Shown here: positions 25,255 to 37,103 of the stretch, in pieces | How positions within the stretch are numbered: the first letter of the stretch is position 1 | Layout: each line of letters opens with the position of its first letter | Origin: Gonium pectorale | Lineage: Eukaryota; Chlorophyta; Chlorophyceae; Chlamydomonadales; Volvocaceae | Assembly (NCBI GenBank): GCA_001584585.1 | Contig: LSYV01000035.1 | Coordinates: 240,517-304,516 of the forward strand | Length of the DNA stretch: 64,000 nucleotides | Reading direction: 5' to 3' | Translations under genes and position numbers: made by a program | The notes under the pieces: model-generated | What the model was told of the DNA's origin: nothing | The model's input: the letters and a program-made list of their open reading frames with translations, nothing else | The model's database searches: none

Positions 25255-28200
25255 CTAGGCCCGTGACCCAGCCACCTGCATCTCCACATTGCCAGGCGCG
25301 TCCGTGTGCGCCTCGTACTTCGTGGCGGGCGTCAGGCAACCACCCGTTGTCCGTGTGGAGCTGCGGATCTTGGCAAGAGCGATGACCGCAAGCACGAGGG
25401 CCGTGAGGGACAGCACCAACGCCAGCACCAGTGCCGCCACACCGATGTTGTAGACCAGGTCCAGACGGTCCTGATCAGTGCGCACGTCGCTGATGGCGCT
25501 CAGGGCCTTAAAAACGGTGGACGCGGGGTATGGGGAGCAGCGGGAGGGCCGGTGATCATCGTCAAGAGGCGGGCCAGGGGGGCCATGCATGGGAAGCGCT
25601 GCTAACACGGTTCAGTGCTTGTTCGGCTACGTTGCGACCCACGGTAGCGCAGCATATCCTCAGTAGCATAACGTTGACGCACGGGCGCGCAGCTGATGCG
25701 ATTACGGTGCCTTTGCTTGGGAATCCAACCATTCGTTGATCGCAACCCTACAGGTTTGTCGCCTTGTCAGCGCCGACCTACCGCCTGCTGCGCAATGACC
25801 TGGATGTCCCCCGCCGAGCTGGTATTGACGGTCGTCGAGTACGGGTAGAGGGCAGCGCCTGGCAGCGCTACGCCCGACAGCGAGGGGGCGCGGCTGATGA
25901 CGATGGTGGCGGCAGGGTTCACAGCGCCGGCCTGCAGTTAGGAGAGGGCACAACAACCGGTCGGGGGGAGCACTTTCCCGTGTACTTGTGCGATTGTTGG
26001 GCACGGCACAGGCATTGCTCGAGTACACGCGCGATGCCGAGCCCATGATGCTCACGACTACCATATCAGCCACTGCGTACGCCATGCCTTCCAGTTGCCG
26101 CACCACACTCCCAAAGCATACGTGCCATCACGCTCACCTGCTCCGTCGAGCTGGCAACAATGGTCCACGGCGACTGGTCCGGGGAGGTGACCATGGCGGC
26201 CAGGGCGGGCACGGCCAGGGCGGCCCGCGCGCGCTCGCCCAGGCCCACGAAGTAGGGTCCAAGGGCTCCGTTGATGCGGTCCGCAATGTGGGCGCCGGTG
26301 GCGTACTCAACGGCGGCGCGGACCGCCGGCCCGTCGTCACCAAACTTTGTAAGATCCGCCAGTCCAACCAGGAAGTCAAACCTGCGTCGACATCAATGGG
26401 AAAGATGCGCATCACTACGGATGCGATAACCTGGGTCCCTTGCGGTGGCGGAACAAGGATCAGTGGGTAAGGACAAGCGCTGGGTAAGCCGGATCGCCAG
26501 CGAACGCCCCGCATGTGTAGAATCCAGGCCAAGAGAAATGTTCACGGGGCAAGGTCGCATCTCTCCAGTTTCTCCATGTGCAGGGCATGACCCCTTGTAC
26601 TGTTCTGGAACAATCCGTTCCACGCCAGCACACTGCGCTCCACCGGAGTCGGCTGGTGGCAGGGCCCAGGCTCCCCGCTCCACCACGTCAAGGCCCGCGT
26701 GCGCCTCGCCCGTAGCCCGCACGCACGCACCTGAAGATGGGGTACACGTCCGCGGACGTCCGGGCCGCAATGCCACAGCACGCTGACAACAGGCTGAATT
26801 CGGACCAATCGCCCGTGTAGTCCAGCGGCGCCCGCAGAGCGTCCAGCTTGTTGGGGCTCGAGATTACTTTGAGGCTGTTGGCCATGATGTCCTCCACGGC
26901 CGCCATGTACACTTTGGACACGGCGTCGGCGCAACCGGCTGGGGGGCAGTACCCGGAGGCCAGCTGGGGCGCATGGGTTGGGGCAACAGTAAGGAATGCC
27001 TTAGTAAGATGTGCCATGGAGACATACGGGCGCCTGGAGGTGTTTCGGCCACAGCAGCCGTAGGTGAGCGATTGGATGAACGTCGCTTAGAATGCAAGCT
27101 GCCCCTTGCTCCACGACCCTAGTCGCACTTCGCCTATGGCCCACACGGCTTCAGCCATCGTGTAACCCGTGACCCGTAACCTACACAGCGATGCCTGCAG
27201 AAATACAAAGAACGAACACGACGACATGCAAGTGCCTGCACCCACACCTTGGTAACTTGGTTCAACCCCCAGCCTTTCGACACGCCCTGGCGACGCTACC
27301 GCGGCCACACACCACACCTGCATGGGGGTTACATAGGTGTTGGTGGCCACGCTTTGCAGCTTCACCGCCTGCAGCCCAGCGCCGTCTGCGGCCTCCGAGA
27401 CCAGCCCGGCTGCCGCCACGAAGCCCAGTGCGGTGTACGAGTTCTCGGTCGCAGCAAGCCGGGCAATGATATCTTCGTTGGGTACCAGGTTCGTCGTCGG
27501 CAGCTTGAGGCCGCTGGTAGCGGAGCAGTTGCCGGCGGGCGCGGCGCTCAGGACGTACTCGAGCACCGCGCGCGCGTCTGCGTCGTCAGCTCCGCCCTGG
27601 AGTAGGGAGATGGCGCCGCGCGCAAGTGTGACGGAGGGGTTGTCTTCCTGCGGCGGAGGACGGAGGGTAAGCGGGATGGGAGCTTGAGCTGAACGAGTAA
27701 GTAGACCGCAGACGACCACCTATCTTGTACAGGCCGCGAGATTGGGAGTGACAGAATGAACTGTCCTCAAATACGGCAGGCATACCAACAATGTGCGCTC
27801 ACCTGAATGCTGGCGTCGTCCCAAAACCTGACGTCGCCCCTAATGATCTTGGCCAGGGTGCAGGCGCTCAGACGCAGTCCCGCGACACCCTTGTACACCA
27901 CCGCCACTGGGCGGATGGCCACCGGAGTCTGATGGCGTAGGCCGGGAAGGGCGGCAGGGGTGCACATATGTGCCGAGTCAGAAGCAAGAGCTAGTACACA
28001 AAGAGAACGGTGATTCGACGGGCACCCAACCGAGCATTGTAAACGCGTGCCTTTCACGCAGAGCGGCATTTCATGCGGTCACGGTTTGCATTCAGCCGTG
28101 CACACTGCTAGGCGATAGCACACCGCCAAGCTCTTTAGGCAGGTTGCTGCGCGAGCCTTCACCTGAACAATCGCAGCGCTGCGCGCCAGGTCCACCCACT

Positions 28201-31200
28201 GAGCCTTGAGCAGGGGGCCGGGGTGCACCACCAAGTGGGTGGGAGCGCTCGATCCCGTGATAGCCGCCCTCAGCGCCGTCACGGAATTGGGAGCCGGCAG
28301 CATCTCATCCAGAATGCGCACAGAAGTCGAGGCCATATCCTGCGAGTGTAGCGGTAGTGGGCAAGCAAAAACGCGTTTCACGCGCTTGTCTACCGAGGGT
28401 CGCCTGAAAGCGGCGCCATGTCCTTGGGGAGCTGAGTTGTCCGCCACCGGAGAACGTTCAATACGCGCGCTCCGCGACGCTTGCCTGGAGCACTAGCCAT
28501 AACTCACGCAAGCTTTGCCCGAAAGGTGTTAATTGTACAGCCAGGAGGCGAGCTCGCCATCCCTTCCAGGGTGTCGTACAGCCACGACCGCAGCTGGCGA
28601 CGACATTAACAGCTTTCCGCGCCTGTCACACGCAGCGACAGGCGGGTAGCAATACGCAGCGCAGACGGCGCCCCATTGACCAAGACCAACCCTCGACCGC
28701 AACAAGGGCCCAGTCACCTTACCTGCAGGTCGCGCTGTAGCAGGCGCGTCAGGCCCAGTATTCCTGGCGTGCAGGCCACTCGCAGCGTCACGGGCAGCGC
28801 CAGCGCCAGCCGGCCCTTGACCGCCGCGACGTCCTGCTGCAGCGCCGACAGCGCCTGCGCCTCGTAGGACAGCCGGTTCGCCGAGAAGGTGTACAGCCCA
28901 GAGCCCGAGCCGTCGTAGGTGCCGGCCGGCTCCGAGCCCCACACCACGGTGAGCGTCTTGAGGATGGACAGCGACACGGCGGTGCGCATGGTGGCCTGAA
29001 TGGGCTCGGGCATGGGCGCCAGGCCCGCGCTGCTGGCCAGCTGGCTGCCCTCAGGGCTCAGCAAGTACCTGCGGGGCGAGAACGATGGGACGGGATTCAA
29101 TGATAGATACTAACCGTGCGGGGCTAGTAGCAACGCCGGGGAAGCCGCCAACAAGGCGGAGTGCGCAGTTGATGTGTGAGACGGCGGAGCAAAAGCCCCT
29201 AGCACGGCCAGCCATGCGAGGATTGGGTACGCTGTGACGACAAGCAAGACCGTCAACACTTGACACTTCTACTCGAGGCGCAGCGCCACTCACTCTACTA
29301 AGGCGCGCAGCAGCGGGCCCGAGTATCCGTATCCGGACAGATTGCGGTACAAGTACACGTACTGCACCATGGGCATGGGCCAGGTGCCGCTGAGCCCGTA
29401 CAGCGACAAGCCGACGTTGGCCATCAGGTCTGCCGTCACGTTCGAGAACAGGCCGGAGCTGGTGGCCCGAGCCTGCTTGGATTTAGCGTGCGGGGAGGGG
29501 GGCGCAACACACTGAGCCAGCGCTCTCCTCGGGGCAAAGGTTATGTCGATGTCTGGCTAAGTATATGGCTCCAGGCCGTGAGCCAGTGCCTTTGCGAGCA
29601 CAGATATTTGCGCCAAGGGCTTCCACGGGGTGAGCACCATGCTGCGCTGGGGCACCCGCAGTTCTCCCGTCAGCCCTACGCAAGCCGAGATTGAGCTACG
29701 CAGGGAGAGGGGTGCAGCCGCTCGCAAACTAACCTGCGTTATCACGGTGGTAAGGTTCGCCTTGGAGAGGCGGAGGGGCGCCGACACGCCCTCCACCACA
29801 AATTGAGCGCTGGCGAGGCCGGACGTGGAGCCCAGGGTCGCAGGGATGTAACCGATGGAGTTGGGCGTGCCGGCGATGGCCTTCAGCATGTCGTCCGGCG
29901 TAACTATAGGAGAGCCCTGCCAAAACGGCGCGATGAGATACAGTCGACTCGAAATCCAACAACCTCGGCAGACATACGATAAATGTGTGCGGATTTATCA
30001 CCGGTAGTCAGCGCGGACTGCTTTCATTGCTGCGCTCAGCCTGCTGATGCATTCCTACGCTACCGCCGCCCTTCTTACCATTCCTGGCACGCTCCAAGCC
30101 CCGTTCGCATTCAAAGCCACACCATCTCCCGGGCCACTTCTTCCCTCGTCCCCCTCCTGCACCCCGCTGACTGACCTGATAGGACGTTGTCACGCCACTC
30201 GCCCAGGATACGCTGGTCCTCTGGCCCGTGGGCCACGCACTGCCGCAAGCCTTGGCCAGGTACCCGGTGAGCGCCCAGGTAGGGCCCGACGGCTGCGCCA
30301 TCGCGAACACGGTCACGGTGTGGTTCAGCAGTGTCTGAGCCGCAAACTCGCTGAACTTGTTCAGCGAGACCAGGTCCGGATCTGACCAGCTGGAGAGGTC
30401 GGCGGTGTACAGGCGGGCCAGCAGGGCGCAGTTAAGCGTGAGGGAGGCGCTGGGCAGAGCCTTGTTGTAGTAGATTCCCAGGGCCGAGACGGCGATGGGC
30501 AGCTGCAGCACGGCCACGGTGGTGGCAGCGGCAGGCTGGGAGGTGAGGGTCGTCCAGGTTGCCGAGTCCAGGGGCATGTCGGCCACCTGTGTGGGCGGGT
30601 GGGCGGGTGGGGTGGAACAGATGCGGGGATGGGGGTGGGCGGTACTCCAAGTTAATGACGTGGTCAAATTGGGATGCATCTAGTCCAAGGACGGTTCCAA
30701 CACAGACTGAGGCGAAGGGCTTAATCGTCTTAGTACCTAAGCACCGCTTCGCCCGTAAGCACCTGCCGCAACGCTACAAACGACCCACGGGCCCCTTGCA
30801 AGCACAAACGGCCGTTGAACACCGCCGCTGTCGGTACCCCCACCACAAACACCTCTGCAAACAGCCAGGTGCAACGCACCTTGAAGTGGTTATAGCTCTT
30901 GTACATGTTCCTGTAGTCGGAGAACTCGGCCTGCGCCTCGATGCTGCCCACGGCGCGGTACGTCATGCTGATGGGCACGCGCGCGCGGCCAGACAGCACC
31001 TGCATCGCCTGGCGAATCATCATGGCAGATACGAAAGAGCCTGAGCCGTGCACCTGCGGACGAAGATGGGTGCATGAGAGGCGGGCGAAGTTGTATTGCG
31101 CACATGACATGTAGCTTGAGCAGTGCAAGGGCTAAGGGAGGAAAACAATCGTCGAACCCGCCTTTCTCCACCCTCAACCCTAATTTTGACTTATGTTGTG

Positions 31201-34200
31201 CACCCGATGAGCTGATGGCGACAAAAAGAGTCACATAAGGGCCTCTTACAGTGAACTGGGGGGGACGCGAAACAGTGCTGCTGTACAAAATGTGTACGAA
31301 GGAAGTGTGAACAATTGTTCCTCTGCACCAACGTTCGGTATACCTGGTATGCATCGCCAAGCATCAGTGTGCGCTTGGCATCACTGTTATCGGCGGTCAG
31401 GCCGGCCATGGTGTTCATGAGGTACGAGTCGCGCCGCTTGCTGAATACGAAGTTCCCCTGCCCGACGATGTCCGTCGTGGCCAGCTCCGTGATCCATTTG
31501 ACCGAGGAATCGATCACCAGGGTGGTGTTCAGGCTGTTCACGATGCTCTTGCGGATCTGGGGCTCGTCAGGAACGTGCACAGCAGGGCAGGCAGGGTGTG
31601 TCAGCAAAGCAAAGGCGCAAACACAAGAGGTACGATTGCCACATAGGCCGCTATTTTGCGTGCGTACCGAGGAGGGCAGCGGCACGAATCCGTACTCGTG
31701 CATGATGGCCGCCACATCATCCGAGAGCATGTAGTTGAGGAACTGCAGCAGCAGGCCACCTGATCAGGCAGCAGCAGGGGAGGCACAGTCCACAACGTTT
31801 AAGAGCATACCGGTGCGGAAGAGCGCATTCCGACACACATGGCCAAAGACAAACAACCGAAGTGTCACCACTAGGTTGAACTGTGGGAGCGCGCTCAGGA
31901 AGCGTAATGCGCGCGGGCATGACGCACGAGCTGGCACGTACCGGACTGTTGCAGGAAGGTGAGGTTCTGGTACACGTAGAAGTAGGTGCCCAGCGTCATG
32001 GGCCACTGGTTGGGGTTGCCCGGAGAGGCAAAGACGGGGTTGACATTGATCCAGGAGGCATTGCCTAGGTCTGAAAGCGGGAACTGCTCGTTGATGAAGG
32101 CCTCCGAGGCCACCTCGGCGTCCTCCGAGACGAGCCGTGTGCCGTTTGCGTTACTAATGGCCACCTCCTGCAGGCCTGCAGGGCAGCAGACCAGCAGCGC
32201 GCAGCACAAGTCTCCCACCATGCCTGTCAGCACTGGGCCCGTCGAGGTACATAGGGCGTGACGACCAAGGGGAGAGCCGCCAGACCCCACGAGGCGGACC
32301 AACTGTGCAAGGGCGCAAGGATCCTGGCAAGCACACCTGCAAGAAGGCCCTGGCCACTCTCCACGTAGCCGAAGGAGTATGGAACGGCCGCAATCTGCTC
32401 CACCATCTGCGAGAGGGAACATGGAGGCACAAAACCCCAGGCACATCAGCAATTCGCCCCTGAGGCGAGCTTCGAACGGAACTGCATGTGCGCGCTGGTG
32501 CGGGTCATCGCAAGAGTTTTGCGTGCAGCTGTAGCACGGCAATAACGAAACAAAGGCACGGGGCCTGAGTCCGCAGGCCCTTTGCTGATGGGGCGTGCAG
32601 GGGCTTCCCAACCTGCTGAGAGTTCTCAACGGTCTGCCAGCGGCCGGGTGTGTCGTCCGGCCAGTTGGTTGTGGTGCCGACTTGGCGGTTGTTGTTGGGC
32701 CCGGCCCCGGTAATGTTGGACCCCGGGTTGACCGCGTTCCACTCTTGCGGACAGGCCCTGCGGAACGACAGTGCAAAGGGCAACACGACGTGGCAACCAC
32801 TACCTTCGCCGCACCCGCAGCCTCTTTTCGCACTAGTACGGTGGCGCATGAAGGCAAACAGGTCATAAACGCTAGATGCAGCGGCATGGAACAAGAAACG
32901 CTGCACTAAACTCCTTGCAGTAACAATGGGCTGTCTTTCTCAAATGGATTCCGGCGGAGCCTCGCAGACGGGGCGGAGCCTCGCAGACGGGGCGGCTCTC
33001 CTGGTCAGTTTTTGCCGCAAGGCTTCGCTCTTACTGCTGCTACACCGGCACTCCACAACACTCGGTAACCCAGCGGCAATCAAAGTCCACTCACTTGCTG
33101 AGGTAGTTTGTAAGTGCATATGTGCTGCTAGAGCGGGGGTTGCGGTGCACGATGCGGATGGCTTGGGACATGGTGGCCAGGTCCGGCAGGTCCGGGTTGA
33201 GGCTGACGATGGCAGGGTCGTTCCAGGTGGAGATGTTGCCGCGGAAGATGCGACCCAGCGTGCACGGGTCCAGGTACATGCCCTGGTTCGGATGCAGCGG
33301 GGCGGTTTGGGAGCTGGAGGGGCGCAGGACGCAGAGTGCAAGATACAATGGCATGCGAGCACAGACGGGCTAGGCCGGACAAGGCCATGCAGGAATTCAC
33401 GTTCTACGGTAAACCGGCGTGCATGACCGATGCGGGCAAAGACTAGTGCCATTCGAGTTGTCTGGGCTCTGACTCTGGGACCGACAGCGTCCTACCCGCC
33501 TGTGCACGGGCACACGCTCACCCAGATCCCGTGCAAGGGCGCCCCTCACCTTTCCAATGCCAGGTAACGAATGAAATATGGAGACCGATCCCACCAGATA
33601 CGGCACGTGAATCATGGGCTGATTACGGGCTGCCGCGGCGTTAAAAAACGCCCCTGAGATAGGAACGTCCCCACAGCCAAAGGCAGATACTCCAGCATTG
33701 AAGTCCGTGCCGCCTGACCCGGATCCCACAGACCGGTACGACAAGGCCACTTTAGGTTTTGTACGGGCCATCATAGTATCCATGGCCTGCCGGGGTATGG
33801 GAGGACACGACAGAGGGGTTGGACACAGGCCGGGTTGCGTGGCGGCCCAACGGCACGCGGTTATTGATTGAGGTGCACTTGGCTAAAACTAACGAAGCAG
33901 GGGAGGATGCAACAGAGCTGGCGAGACAGTGCAAGGTGATGTGGCAGGCTCGGCATGAGTGTCCCAACACGTGGTGTACCCAGCAAGCAGCCGCATCGTG
34001 AAGGGCATGCGTATGCTATCTCCAGCCGCTTCAATCGAGCCCGGGCACCGGGATGCATCGGATTATCTATTCCATTTGCCACGCAGGCTACCTCCTCCTA
34101 CCCGCGGATCCTATTACTTACACGCCAGATTAAGAGCGCAGGGTTCGATGTCCCCGAGCCGTGGAGTTGGTAGAGGGGCATGGAGGCCTCATTCTGCGCA

Positions 34201-34280
34201 AGCAGCACCCGCGGTGATGCCGCAAGTAGCAAGACCAAGATGTAGAAAAAGTCGATGGGCAACATGCTGATCCCGCCCAT
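25255..34280 (-). CDS. Triple phosphate-binding-protein-like membrane-anchored protein
   Basis: Twenty exons (high to low): 34280-34122, 33786-33550, 33282-33095, 32757-32613, 32406-32337, 32175-31942, 31759-31668, 31556-31344, 31053-30880, 30586-30176, 29916-29734, 29472-29294, 29068-28723, 28339-28163, 27928-27803, 27647-27318, 26963-26731, 26381-26138, 25931-25782, 25506-25255; ~1380 aa, all phases closed. A signal peptide (PIDFFYILVLLLAASP core) is followed by three PstS-like periplasmic-binding modules. Module 1 starts LYQLHGSGTSNPALLIWR, with KVALSYRSVGSGSGGTDF and LGRIFRGNISTWNDPAIVSL. Module 2 starts VHGSGSFVSAMMI, with ISMTYRAVGSIEAQAEF and LARLYTADLSSWSDPDLVSL. Module 3, more diverged, has LAKIIRGDVRFWDDASIQ. 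Near the C-terminus is one membrane helix (VAALVLALVLSLTALVLAVI) and a ~36-residue tail. By family the modules bind phosphate or a similar oxyanion outside the cell. No ABC permease or ATPase is present, so direct transport is not implied. Confidence 0.85.
32954..32995. repeat. 19-bp tandem duplication in an intron
   Basis: The unit gcggagcctcgcagacggg occurs twice head to tail (32954-32972 and 32973-32991), followed by the start of a third copy. It lies in the intron between exons 3 and 4 of the triple PBP gene and does not touch a splice site. Confidence 0.85.
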
Positions 34281-34511
34281 TTGTTGGCCGAGCTCTCGGC
34301 CAACTTGGCCGAGCACCACTCGTCTACTACTTCCTCACTCGCTATCGGGCGCTCTCAGTTAATGAGCTGCTGCCACGCCTGAAATCCTGAGTCGTTTCTA
34401 TGGTAGCTTGTTAAAGCATCGGCGTGCCGCCGACACCGTACGAGGCCAGGGAGCCAAAGAAAGGGCCTTGCCCAGATGTAGCCCCTTCACACGGCGCGTT
34501 GATGGTGATAA
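34281..34511. promoter_or_regulatory. Short divergent promoter PBP / DMT with palindrome
   Basis: Only 231 bases separate the two divergent start codons. Just upstream of the PBP start, 34284-34303 forms a perfect 8-bp stem (TTGGCCGA, GCTC loop, TCGGCCAA), and TTGGCCGAGC recurs at 34305-34314. It could be a protein-binding palindrome or a 5' UTR hairpin of the PBP mRNA; function is inferred only. Confidence 0.4.
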
Positions 34512-35899
34512 ATGCCAGCTGCGTCCGTGGTCGTCGGTTGCGCATGTGCTGCGCTTGCAGGCGCGCTGCTGTCCATCCAGTCGGGCATCAACTCAACGCT
34601 TGGGCACAGGTACCGGGGGTGTAGGGAGGGGAAATCATACGCTTGGGTGGCGGGTTAACTGGCACGCCGCTGCCACGTTGCCACAACCTTACCATCCGCA
34701 ATACCCTTTTATCGTCAATACCGCATCCCGTCTATACAGGGTCGGCCGGAGCTTTGCCAGCGTTGTGAGCTTTGCCGTGGGGCTCGGAGGTGGGCAAAAT
34801 CAAAGAATGTTTCGGAGACAGGCGTTTCCTGAAAAGCTTGTGTATTCGGAACGCATCCCATCTCCTTATTCCTAACAGCCCTTGCAGCCAGCACTCGAAC
34901 CTCACTCACGTCTGCTTCTTGTACCACACTCCCCCAGCGCTTTTGATCTTCTTCCTGGTGGACGTGTACGGCATTGGTGCGCCAGGCCCCACCCGAGAAG
35001 GGGTGAAGAGCGTGCCCTGGTGGGGATGGGTGGGCGGCGTCCTTGGCGCCTTCTACGTGGCCGTGGTCATTATATTTGCGCAGGTGTTAGGCGCCGCCAC
35101 ACTCATGGCGATCTTTGTGACAGCTCAGTTGATCACAGCCGTGGTGCTGGACTCCTCCGGATGGGTGGGCTTCAGGTAGGATAACCACGCCCAGTACAGG
35201 GTTTCAAAAACATTTCACGGGGAAGTGCTTTCTTGGCACCCGTTCCCCCGGTGGACTGGTTAGGGACACTGCCCCGAAATACATGCTCTACAACTGAGCG
35301 CCACCGCTGGCTGCCGTCGACACGGTCCTTGGGACAGCTACCGTAATGCCCGCATGATCGGATCCCGTCCTTCAAGGTGCCCTTGAGGCGCTTAGCATGC
35401 CCTTCCCGCCTCCATCCCTCCGCGCTGGTGCTTGTATTTTGCTTGCAGGAAGCGGCCGCTACATTGGGCCCGGATTCTTGGAGTGTTGCTGATGGTGGTG
35501 GGAGTTGTCCTCATCACATACTTCAATGGCGACCATAAGCCCGGCAGCCAACCCCATACGGACGCGTCTGCGCTCCTGGGGGCGGACGTCTCTCACGCAA
35601 ACGGGACGGCTTCCTTGAGCCCTCCGCTTGTGATGGTCAGCGCGGCGTCTGGCACGGTGGAGAGTGGCAATGACGGTGGGGGAGGAGGTCCAGGCGTTGC
35701 GGGCGCCGCGCTTGCCAGCCAGGGCCGGCGCTTGAACGGGCCGTGCTCTGGGTCCTGTCCGGACGGTGAGGGGAGCGGGCGAGGCGCAGCACGGCATTTT
35801 GGCGCAACGCATGTAGAGCTTGTCATCGCTGAGAGGTCAGAGGGTGGGGCGCCAGCAGACCGCCGTTTGGATATGGAAGGTTGCAAACGGTGTCCGTAA
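34512..35899 (+). CDS. YdcZ/DUF606-type DMT superfamily membrane protein
   Basis: Four exons: 34512-34609, 34740-34789, 34938-35175, 35449-35899; 278 aa. Exon 1 is short, and its frame (MPAASVVVGCACAALAGALL, then SIQSGINSTLGH) gives the expected YdcZ N-terminus, G-x-L-x-x-I-Q-x-x-x-N. Further family features are the paired helices, WWGWVGGVLGAFYVAVVIIF, GAATLMAIFVTAQLITAVVL followed by D-S-S-G-W-V-G-F, then LHWARILGVLLMVVGVVLI. These match bacterial YdcZ proteins of the drug/metabolite transporter superfamily (~150 aa, about five helices each). After the last helix there is a ~120-residue hydrophilic tail rich in Gly, Ala and Ser with no known domain. The substrate is unknown. The family is mainly bacterial, but three phase-consistent introns show this copy is a genuine nuclear gene. 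It is divergent from the PBP gene. Confidence 0.78.
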
Positions 35900-36713
35900 T
35901 AGTTAGGTTGCCTATTTTGAGCATGTGCAAGTAGTGAACTAACTTACATGTGTCACCAGTTCCTCGCGCGGGTTGCAGACGTGCAGGTTGAGTTGCTGTG
36001 GGGTGGGACGTGTGCTTCCTGCCGTGGTTTCCAATCGCTGCCTACATAGTGGGGCCGCGCAACGAGTCAGCTCATGAAATGACGAACGAGTGCTGCCGGC
36101 CGGCCATAGGACAACGGGCAAGGCGTGGGCTCCGCGGGTGCTCCCTTGCTATCAGCCCGGCGCGGAAGGCGGGCGCTTTCACCGTCGCTGCGCATCAGCC
36201 TGTCTGCATGTAGCAGTGCGGAGGATAAACGGCTTATCTCCCACACACCGCTAACGCGTGATTGCGTTACAGGTGCACCGCATGTTGCAGCAAAGTGCTT
36301 CCCACCTGGAGCGCCCAGGCGGCTGGAGTGCTCGTACGGCACGCGGTGCAGCCGGCGGCTTTAACGCATGCACACACATTGGGGGCTGCGTATGAGGACA
36401 ATGGAAGAGCCTGTGCCTGGCCACTCCTGCTTGATTTTGGTCCAGCGCTCCGCAGCGCGGTTGTTTTCTAGTTCATTCTCGATGTGCATCTATGTGCCAA
36501 GAAAACTCATTCGTTGTGTTCGTCAATGCGCAGTCTCGGTCGGATGCCGTTCTCGAGCCTTGTAGGGCGGCCTTGTGTGACACAGGAAGTAGGAAGCGGA
36601 CCGATAGAGTGCACCCACTAACTCACAGACCTTGCTACGCTGCTGTGTGTTGGGGTTGGTGTGACGTACTATGTGCATCTGTGCACTACATGGTTATATT
36701 TCAGCATAACTTC

Positions 36714-36828
36714 TCCACAGACATGGTTGGACTTGTTGGGTGGCGGGCCTCTGTTGTGCACGGCCCGTGTGTGGGTTTCTTCGCAGCCCAGCCGCAGGCC
36801 CCCTGATTGGGTTATGCACTCGGCCACT
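36714..36828 (+). repeat. Dispersed 115-bp repeat, copy 1
   Basis: This block aligns without gaps to 63549-63663, with about 15 mismatches in 115 positions by eye. It begins tccacagacatggttg and includes gggtggcgggcctct and ctgattgggtta. Its right edge coincides with the N run, so the element probably continues into the gap. Confidence 0.85.
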
Positions 36829-37103
36829 NNNNNNNNNNNNNNNNNNNNNNNNNNNNNNNNNNNNNNNNNNNNNNNNNNNNNNNNNNNNNNNNNNNNNNNN
36901 NNNNNNNNNNNNNNNNNNNNNNNNNNNNNNNNNNNNNNNNNNNNNNNNNNNNNNNNNNNNNNNNNNNNNNNNNNNNNNNNNNNNNNNNNNNNNNNNNNNN
37001 NNNNNNNNNNNNNNNNNNNNNNNNNNNNNNNNNNNNNNNNNNNNNNNNNNNNNNNNNNNNNNNNNNNNNNNNNNNNNNNNNNNNNNNNNNNNNNNNNNNN
37101 NNN
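36829..37103. other. Assembly gap of 275 Ns
   Basis: An uninterrupted run of N bases. Any frame drawn across it is meaningless. Confidence 0.99.
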
